Part shown: piece after piece, positions 5,890-10,114 of the stretch
Numbering within the stretch: position 1 is the stretch's first letter
How the letters are laid out: each line of letters opens with the position of its first letter
From: Opitutus sp. GAS368
GTDB taxonomy: Bacteria > Verrucomicrobiota > Verrucomicrobiia > Opitutales > UBA953
Reading direction: 5' to 3'
Assembly: GCA_945906115.1 (NCBI GenBank)
Contig: CAMDQP010000032.1
Span: 1-10,114 of the forward strand
Length of the DNA: 10,114 bases
Made by a program: the position numbers and the translations under genes
Notes under the pieces: generated by a model
What the model was told of the DNA's origin: nothing
Database searches by the model: none
The model's input: only the letters and a program-made list of their open reading frames with translations

Positions 5890-7227
5890 TCAGGGCTGGA
5901 TGGCGCGCATGCCTTCTTCGAGCACGGCACGGAGAGCTGGCACCAGGTCGGTGCGCGGCACCTCGGCTTCGGAACGGTCGGCCATGCTACGCACCTTGGC
6001 GACGCCCTTCGCTACCTCGCTGCCGCCATAGACGAGCGCATACTTTGCGCCGGCAACTTCCGCCGACTGGATGAGCTTGGGAAACTTGCCGTCCTTAAGA
6101 TTGTATTCCATGCGGAAACCGGCGCGACGCAGGTTCGCGATGTCTTCGAGCGCCGCGTTACGGGCGTCGTCGCCGAGGATCATGACATAGAAGTCAGGGC
6201 CGTCGGCGTAGGCCGGGATGAGCTTCTTGAGTTCCAAGAGGTCGCGCAAGGTGACGTCGCCCATGCCGAAACCGACGGCGGGAAGGTCCGGACCGCCGAG
6301 CTTCTTGACCAAGGCGTCGTAGCGACCGCCGCCCGCCAGGGCGCGGGCTTCGCCGCCGGTCTCAAAGGCTTCAAAGACGAAGCCGGTGTAATAGGCTAGG
6401 CCACGCACGATGGAAAGGTCGATGGCGACACATTCGCCAAAGCCCATGGTGGTGAGCGTTCCGAGGAGATGCTTCCACTCAGCGAGGCGCTCGGTCATCG
6501 AAACGTCGCCGGCGGCGAGTTTCTCGAGGTCGGCTAGGGACTTCGTGTTGGCGAAAGCGCGGGCGGCTTCGAGGGTCGTGACCGGATCTACTTCGGTTCC
6601 AGCGAGGGCGGCCGTCATGGCGTCGAGCAGGTCCTTGGGGGCGCCGCGTTCCAGTTTGTCGACCACGCCGAGCACGGCGGCGGCCTGTGCTTCGGGTACG
6701 CCGAGGCTGCCGAGGTAGCGGAACCAGAGCGTGCGATCGGAGACACGGATAAGGAAATCCTGCTGGGTCAGACCGAAGCCCAGCAGGCAGTCGGCGCACA
6801 GCGCGATGATTTCGGCGTCGGCCGCCGGACCGGCTTCGCCGAGCAAGTCGGCGTTGAGCTGATAAAATGCGCGGAGACGGCCCTTCTGAGGCTTCTCATA
6901 GCGGTAGTTCTCACCGATGGCGAACCAGCGGATTGGCTTGGGCATGCCGTTGGCCTTGGCGCCGACCATCCGGGCCAACGAAGGGGTCATCTCGGGACGC
7001 AGGCTGACCTTGCGGCCACCCTTGTCTTCGAAGTTGAAGAGCTGGCGGACAATCTCTTCACCGGACTTCTCGGTGAAGAGTTCTAAAGGCTCGAGGACGG
7101 GAGACTCCCATTCACGGAAGCCATACCGACGGCAGGCACCGCGCCAGACGTCCATGACATGCCCGAGGACGGCGCGGTCTTCAGGATAGAACTCCCGGAA
7201 ACCGGGGAGCGTTCGAATGTCGGACAT
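5890..7227 (-). CDS. hisS: Histidine--tRNA ligase
   Basis: Class II aminoacyl-tRNA synthetase that charges tRNA-His with histidine using ATP, active as a dimer in the cytoplasm. The 445-residue length is normal for the family. Features in order: an N-terminal GFREFYPED (9-17), LRPEMTPSLARMV (77-88), motif 2 around GENYRYEKPQKGRLRAFYQL (105-124) with the ATP-binding arginines, an insertion region (about 150-260), the histidine-specific RGLAYYTGFVFE (275-286) with catalytic R275, motif 3 LAGGGRYDALV (297-307) and GFGMGD (319-324). The C-terminal anticodon-binding domain covers about 345-440. RPEMT replaces the RPEGT of E. coli; the M form is common in other lineages. The gene sits 12 bp after the HU-type gene and 4 bp before murJ, so co-transcription is likely. 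No Shine-Dalgarno precedes the ATG. Confidence 0.95.
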   Translation of the reverse strand: MSDIRTLPGFREFYPEDRAVLGHVMDVWRGACRRYGFREWESPVLEPLELFTEKSGEEIVRQLFNFEDKGGRKVSLRPEMTPSLARMVGAKANGMPKPIRWFAIGENYRYEKPQKGRLRAFYQLNADLLGEAGPAADAEIIALCADCLLGFGLTQQDFLIRVSDRTLWFRYLGSLGVPEAQAAAVLGVVDKLERGAPKDLLDAMTAALAGTEVDPVTTLEAARAFANTKSLADLEKLAAGDVSMTERLAEWKHLLGTLTTMGFGECVAIDLSIVRGLAYYTGFVFEAFETGGEARALAGGGRYDALVKKLGGPDLPAVGFGMGDVTLRDLLELKKLIPAYADGPDFYVMILGDDARNAALEDIANLRRAGFRMEYNLKDGKFPKLIQSAEVAGAKYALVYGGSEVAKGVAKVRSMADRSEAEVPRTDLVPALRAVLEEGMRAIQP

Positions 7228-7239
7228 CGCGAAGCGGAA

Positions 7240-7554
7240 TTACTGAGCGGGCTTCTCGACGTCGTACGACTTGAGCTTGGCTTTCAATTCCTTGCCAGCC
7301 TTGAACTTGATTACCGCGCGCTTCGGGATGACGACATCCGTCTCAGGGCGATTCGGGTTACGTCCGATGCGGCTCTTGCGAACCTGCACCTGGAACACGC
7401 CGAAGTTGCGGAGCTCGACATCACGTCCGGCCAGCAGTGCTTCGCTGATGGCATCGAGGGTCATCTGGACCGAGTCGCGGATGTGCTTCTGAGGGTAGCC
7501 CTTGTCCGTGAAAATCTTGAGGACGATGTCACGCTTGGTGAGGTTGTTGGACAT
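7240..7554 (-). CDS. HU/IHF-family DNA-binding protein
   Basis: Small basic nucleoid-associated protein that binds and bends DNA as a dimer. From the ATG at 7554 it has 104 residues, slightly longer than classic HU (about 90). The N-terminal helical part begins LTKRDIVLKIF. The family signature is NFGVFQVQVRKSRIGRNP (50-67), and the DNA-intercalating beta-arm includes R65-N66-P67 followed by NRPE. The C-terminal helix KAGKELKAKL (85-94) is followed by a short extra tail, SYDVEKPAQ. An upstream in-frame ATG at 7605 would add 17 residues with no family match and is rejected. It stands 69 bp after yicC and 12 bp before hisS. The 69-bp gap shows no clear hairpin or promoter. Whether it is a homodimeric HU or one IHF subunit cannot be told, so no symbol is given. 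Confidence 0.9.
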   Translation of the reverse strand: MSNNLTKRDIVLKIFTDKGYPQKHIRDSVQMTLDAISEALLAGRDVELRNFGVFQVQVRKSRIGRNPNRPETDVVIPKRAVIKFKAGKELKAKLKSYDVEKPAQ

Positions 7555-7623
7555 GACGTTGCGTAAGTGTTGATAGACAAAGGCATGGGAAAGCGGTCGT
7601 GGCAATACCGCACCCGAAAAACC

Positions 7624-8499
7624 TTACTCCAGGTTCTGGACCTGCTCTCGGATGCGTTCGATCTCGGTTTTCGCCTCCAAAACCAGCTTGGTCGTGGCAA
7701 TTTCCGAGGCCTTGCTGCCAATGGTGTTAACTTCGCGCAGTAGTTCTTGAATGAGGAAATCGAGCTTTCGTCCGCAATTAGGCTGTCCAAGTTCTGCTGA
7801 AAACTGGGCGTTGTGGCTTTTCAGGCGGACGACCTCTTCGGTGATGTCCGAGCGGTCGGCGAAGAGCGCGAGTTCCTTGAGCACCCTCTCGTCGGCGACG
7901 TCTAAGCTTAGTCCGGCATCCTTGAGTCGCTTAAGCATCGCATCACGATGGCGAACAGGCGCAGCCTTCTCGGCCTCTTCCATGCCTGCGACCATTGCAG
8001 CCATCTTGACGAGACGCGCATGGAGGTCCTTGGCCAAGGCAGCGCCTTCGGCCTGGCGCATGACGACGAGATTCCCAAGGGCTTCCTCAAAGGCGGTCCG
8101 AACGGCTGCCTCGGCTTCGACGAAATCAGGGAGCACGACCGACGGGCGTCGGCTGTTCTCGGCGAGGCGCAGCAAAAGCTCACCGTCGGCGTTCAGCTTC
8201 AGGCCGCAGTGCTGGGCGATTTTGCCGAGCTCATCGAGACTGTTGGCGACCGCTTCATGATCCCATTGGCGAGTGGTCGCCGAGGCGGCGGCCTGGGTCA
8301 CGCGGGCGGTCACTTTGCCACGCTGTAGGCGGGCGCGAATCCAGCCGGAGGCGGCGGATTCGAGGGCCGGCCAAGCTTCGGGTCCGAAGACCGATACCTG
8401 GAGGTTCTTCTGGTTGACTGTCGCGATCTCGACCGAAAGACGGACCCCAGGCAGATTGATCTCCGCCCGGCCGAAACCCGTCATCGAGGAAGCGGCCAT
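7624..8499 (-). CDS. yicC: YicC-type endoribonuclease family protein
   Basis: A 291-residue protein of the YicC/YloC family; E. coli YicC has been described as an endoribonuclease involved in small-RNA turnover. The YicC_N domain starts SSMTGFGRAEI (4-14) and contains VEIATVNQKNLQV (23-35) and IRARLQRGKV (54-63). The C-terminal domain (DUF1732) is highly conserved: EEVVRLKSHNAQF (221-233), GRKLDFLIQELLREVNTIGS (243-262) and the end ERIREQVQNLE (281-291). The start at 8499 is 2 bp after the trpB stop, which implies co-transcription and probably translational coupling; no Shine-Dalgarno is seen. In many bacteria yicC is followed by gmk and rpoZ, but here it is followed by an HU-type gene. The family call is secure; the RNase activity of this particular protein is inferred. 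Confidence 0.92.
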   Translation of the reverse strand: MAASSMTGFGRAEINLPGVRLSVEIATVNQKNLQVSVFGPEAWPALESAASGWIRARLQRGKVTARVTQAAASATTRQWDHEAVANSLDELGKIAQHCGLKLNADGELLLRLAENSRRPSVVLPDFVEAEAAVRTAFEEALGNLVVMRQAEGAALAKDLHARLVKMAAMVAGMEEAEKAAPVRHRDAMLKRLKDAGLSLDVADERVLKELALFADRSDITEEVVRLKSHNAQFSAELGQPNCGRKLDFLIQELLREVNTIGSKASEIATTKLVLEAKTEIERIREQVQNLE

Positions 8500-8501
8500 G
8501 G

Positions 8502-9737
8502 TCAGAGCTTAAGCTCGGTACCCATCGCGCGCGCGGCGCTCCAAACATCCTTATCGCCGCGGCCAGAAAGATTGATGATTACGACCTGCTCCTTGGGCAA
8601 GGATGCGGCGAGCTTCACGCCATGCGCGACGGCGTGGCTGGTCTCGAGCGCCGGGATAATACCCTCGGTGCGGGAAAGGAGCTGAAAGGCCTCGAGGCAT
8701 TCGCTGTCGGTCGCGTGAGCGTAGTCCACGCGACCCTTTTCGCGGTAATAAGAATGCTCTGGACCGACGGCGGCGTAATCGAGCCCGGCGGAAACGGAAT
8801 GTGTTCCCTCGATCTGCCCTTCTGCGTCCATCAAGATGTTCGTCATGCAGCCTTGCAGTACGCCAAGACGTCCGCCCGCAAAACGCGCGGCGTGCTCACC
8901 TTTATTGATGCTGCGACCGCCGGCTTCGACGCCGATGAGGCGGACGCTTGGTTCGTCAAGGAATTCGAAGAAAGCACCGATGGCGTTGGAGCCTCCGCCG
9001 ACACAGGCGATGATATAGTCTGGCAGACGTCCTTCAGCGCGCAGAATCTGCTGTTTGGATTCGATGGAGATGATGCGGTGGAAATCGCGGACCATCATCG
9101 GATAAGGGTGCGAACCGTAGGCCGTCCCCAAAATGTAATGCGTCTCGCGAACGTTGGTGACCCAGTCGCGCATGGCCTCGTTGACAGCCTCCTTGAGCGT
9201 GCGCTGGCCGGCCTCGACGCCCCGGACCTCGGCGCCCATGAGACGCATGCGGTAGACGTTGAGGGCCTGGCGTTCCATGTCTACCGCGCCCATGTAGATG
9301 ACGCACTTCAGGCCAAAGCGGGCGCAGACAGCAGCGGTAGCGGTGCCATGCTGGCCGGCGCCGGTCTCAGCGATGATGCGCTTCTTCCCCATACGGATGG
9401 CGAGCAGAGCCTGGCCGATGACATTATTGATCTTATGGGCCCCAGTGTGGAGCATGTCCTCGCGCTTAAGGTAGATTCGGGCTCCGCCGGCGTGTTTGGT
9501 CAGAGACTCGGCAAAGGTGAGCCCAGTAGGGCGACCGGCGTAATCGCGCAGCATGTCCGCGAAGGCCTGCTGGAAGGCAGGATCGCGACGGGCTTCATCG
9601 TAGGCCTTGGTCAGGTCCAGCAACGGCGTCATCAGAGTCTCTGGCACGTACATCCCGCCGAACTGACCGAAACGGCCGCGGGCGTCCGGGACGCGGAAGC
9701 GTGGTTCGGTGGTCGGGATGAGGCTGGAAGACGACAT
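8502..9737 (-). CDS. trpB: Tryptophan synthase beta chain
   Basis: PLP enzyme that joins indole and L-serine to make tryptophan, normally in an alpha2-beta2 complex with TrpA. From the ATG at 9737 it has 411 residues, a usual length. Key features: GRFGQFGGMYVPETLM (21-36), the PLP lysine K102 in HTGAHKINN, catalytic E124 in AETGAGQHGTA, the phosphate-binding CVGGGSN (245-251), E365 in IPALETSHA, and S391 in LSGRGDKD. This is the TrpB1 (canonical) type, not TrpB2. The ATG at 9755 would add six residues and cannot be excluded; the one at 10013 overlaps uppP and lies far upstream of the conserved start. AGGA lies 10 nt before the chosen ATG. No trpA or other trp gene is adjacent; the gene heads a run with yicC, HU, hisS and murJ and diverges from uppP. 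Confidence 0.95.
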   Translation of the reverse strand: MSSSSLIPTTEPRFRVPDARGRFGQFGGMYVPETLMTPLLDLTKAYDEARRDPAFQQAFADMLRDYAGRPTGLTFAESLTKHAGGARIYLKREDMLHTGAHKINNVIGQALLAIRMGKKRIIAETGAGQHGTATAAVCARFGLKCVIYMGAVDMERQALNVYRMRLMGAEVRGVEAGQRTLKEAVNEAMRDWVTNVRETHYILGTAYGSHPYPMMVRDFHRIISIESKQQILRAEGRLPDYIIACVGGGSNAIGAFFEFLDEPSVRLIGVEAGGRSINKGEHAARFAGGRLGVLQGCMTNILMDAEGQIEGTHSVSAGLDYAAVGPEHSYYREKGRVDYAHATDSECLEAFQLLSRTEGIIPALETSHAVAHGVKLAASLPKEQVVIINLSGRGDKDVWSAARAMGTELKL

Positions 9738-9842
9738 GGTCGTGATGTCCTGCATAAAGCGGGAACGTCCCCCAAGGGCAAGCGACAAGGCCTTTTGACG
9801 GCTTTCCTTGCCCCGGGACGGCCAGAAGCCTAATGCTCGCCC
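9738..9842. promoter_or_regulatory. Divergent promoter region between trpB and uppP
   Basis: This 105-bp gap must carry promoters for both flanking genes. A 7-bp inverted repeat, GGGCAAG at 9776-9782 and CTTGCCC at 9807-9813, brackets a 24-nt centre that contains the palindrome AAGGCCTT (9787-9794). Each arm supplies a TTGCCC that matches a -35 box at 4 of 6 positions. Toward uppP, TAATGC at 9831-9836 follows after 17 bp and would start transcription at the ATG itself. Toward trpB, TTTATG at 9753-9758 follows after 17 bp. Both -10 matches are poor, so exact promoters remain unsettled. Confidence 0.5.
9776..9813. repeat. Inverted repeat GGGCAAG...CTTGCCC
   Basis: Two perfect 7-bp arms lie 24 nt apart in the trpB-uppP gap. 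The centre contains AAGGCCTT. It is not followed by a T-run, so it does not read as an intrinsic terminator. It could be a regulator site serving both genes, or simply the mirrored -35 elements of two divergent promoters. Chance occurrence of arms this short is also possible. Confidence 0.3.
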
Positions 9843-10114
9843 ATGCTTCGTTTCGCCTTCGGTCTGTGGCTGCTCTCCTCCCTGCCGGCGTTCGCGGCCG
9901 GAGAAACGCGCTCTCCCGAGGAAGTCCGCGCTGACTTCACTTACGGCCGCGCACTCGTCACCGGCACCGTCGAAGGCGTCACGGAATACCTGCCTGTCAG
10001 CTCCACCGGCCACATGATTATCAGCGATCGCCTACTGGGAGTTCCGAACGACCCGCATATCACCGTGGCCGGTCTCACTGATCGCAAAGGCCGGGCAATC
10101 TCATTGGAGCGCGT
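9843..10114 (+). CDS. uppP: Undecaprenyl-diphosphatase (UppP/BacA), N-terminal part
   Basis: Membrane phosphatase that converts undecaprenyl diphosphate to the monophosphate, recycling the lipid carrier for peptidoglycan and other envelope polymers. Only the first 90 codons are present; the gene runs off the right edge. The family signature is clear: GTVEGVTEYLPVSSTGHMII (41-60), with the catalytic E44/E48 pair, S54 and H57 matching E17, E21, S27 and H30 of E. coli. Two oddities appear. First, the N-terminus is about 27 residues longer than in E. coli and reads as a signal peptide with a possible cleavage after AFA (16-18). Second, after SDRLLG (61-66) the sequence continues with a polar stretch (NDPHITVAGLTDRKGR, 69-84) where E. 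coli goes almost directly into the next conserved helix. No Shine-Dalgarno precedes the ATG. It diverges from trpB. Confidence 0.9.
   Translation, partial: MLRFAFGLWLLSSLPAFAAGETRSPEEVRADFTYGRALVTGTVEGVTEYLPVSSTGHMIISDRLLGVPNDPHITVAGLTDRKGRAISLER

Noticed and set aside
7555..7605. 17-residue N-terminal extension of the HU-type protein
   Set aside because: The extra residues have no family counterpart; the helix of HU proteins begins just after the ATG at 7554.
8505..8516. Perfect 12-bp palindrome GAGCTTAAGCTC at the end of trpB
   Set aside because: It encodes the last residues of TrpB; about two such palindromes are expected by chance in 10 kb, and the 4-bp stem it could form is too weak for a terminator.
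8622..9833. A 403-codon open frame on the plus strand opposite trpB
   Set aside because: It lies antisense to a fully conserved trpB and its translation shows no recognisable domain. Long antisense frames are expected in GC-rich coding DNA.
9738..10013. N-terminal extension of trpB by 92 residues from an upstream ATG
   Set aside because: The extension runs through the divergent uppP 5' end, has no TrpB-like sequence, and the family start aligns with 9737 (or 9755).
1..10114. Mobile elements, CRISPR arrays, tRNA or rRNA genes, toxin-antitoxin or defence modules
   Set aside because: I scanned both strands by eye for terminal repeats, regular spacer arrays, clover-leaf segments and short unexplained frames between genes, and saw none. 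Every gene-sized stretch is explained by conserved metabolic, envelope or housekeeping families.

Overview
The window is ordinary-looking bacterial chromosome. It is GC-rich (about 58-60% by eye) and densely coded, with one AT-rich regulatory gap. Gene families and order, the phosphorylative L-rhamnose cluster, and the near absence of Shine-Dalgarno sequences suggest the Planctomycetes-Verrucomicrobia group, most likely Verrucomicrobiota (Opitutae-like). This placement is an inference; no rRNA or other phylogenetic anchor is present.

Layout. (1) Positions 1-3217, all on the minus strand, form a sugar operon read as deoR-type regulator, stand-alone class II aldolase, rhamnulokinase (rhaB), then the first 39 codons of a rhaE/yuxG-like bifunctional rhamnulose-1-phosphate aldolase/lactaldehyde dehydrogenase that runs off the left edge. 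RhaB phosphorylates L-rhamnulose. The aldolase activity splits rhamnulose-1-phosphate into DHAP and L-lactaldehyde, and the dehydrogenase half of RhaE would oxidise lactaldehyde to lactate. No rhamnose isomerase or transporter is visible. (2) Positions 3218-3436 are an AT-rich divergent promoter region carrying two copies of a palindrome, ACAT-W-ATGT, which are good operator candidates. (3) Positions 3437-4312 on the plus strand encode an AmiD-like lipoprotein N-acetylmuramoyl-L-alanine amidase. Its 3' end overlaps the convergent murJ by 11 bp. (4) Positions 4302-9737, minus strand, look like one housekeeping transcription unit: trpB, yicC, an HU/IHF-type DNA-binding protein, hisS, murJ. (5) Positions 9738-9842 are a second divergent gap with an inverted repeat. 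(6) From 9843 on the plus strand, the 5' part of uppP (undecaprenyl-diphosphatase) begins and runs off the right edge.

Three genes (amiD, murJ, uppP) serve the cell envelope: murJ flips lipid II, uppP recycles its carrier lipid, and amiD trims muropeptides. The others serve translation (hisS), tryptophan synthesis (trpB), RNA turnover (yicC) and nucleoid structure. I found no phage, transposon, CRISPR, toxin-antitoxin or defence module, and no clear undescribed system. The points most worth checking are the paired palindromes upstream of the rhamnose operon, the coexistence of two aldolase genes there, a MurJ that seems to lack acidic cavity residues found in E. coli, an UppP with a signal-peptide-like extension and an insertion, and the scarcity of ribosome binding sites.
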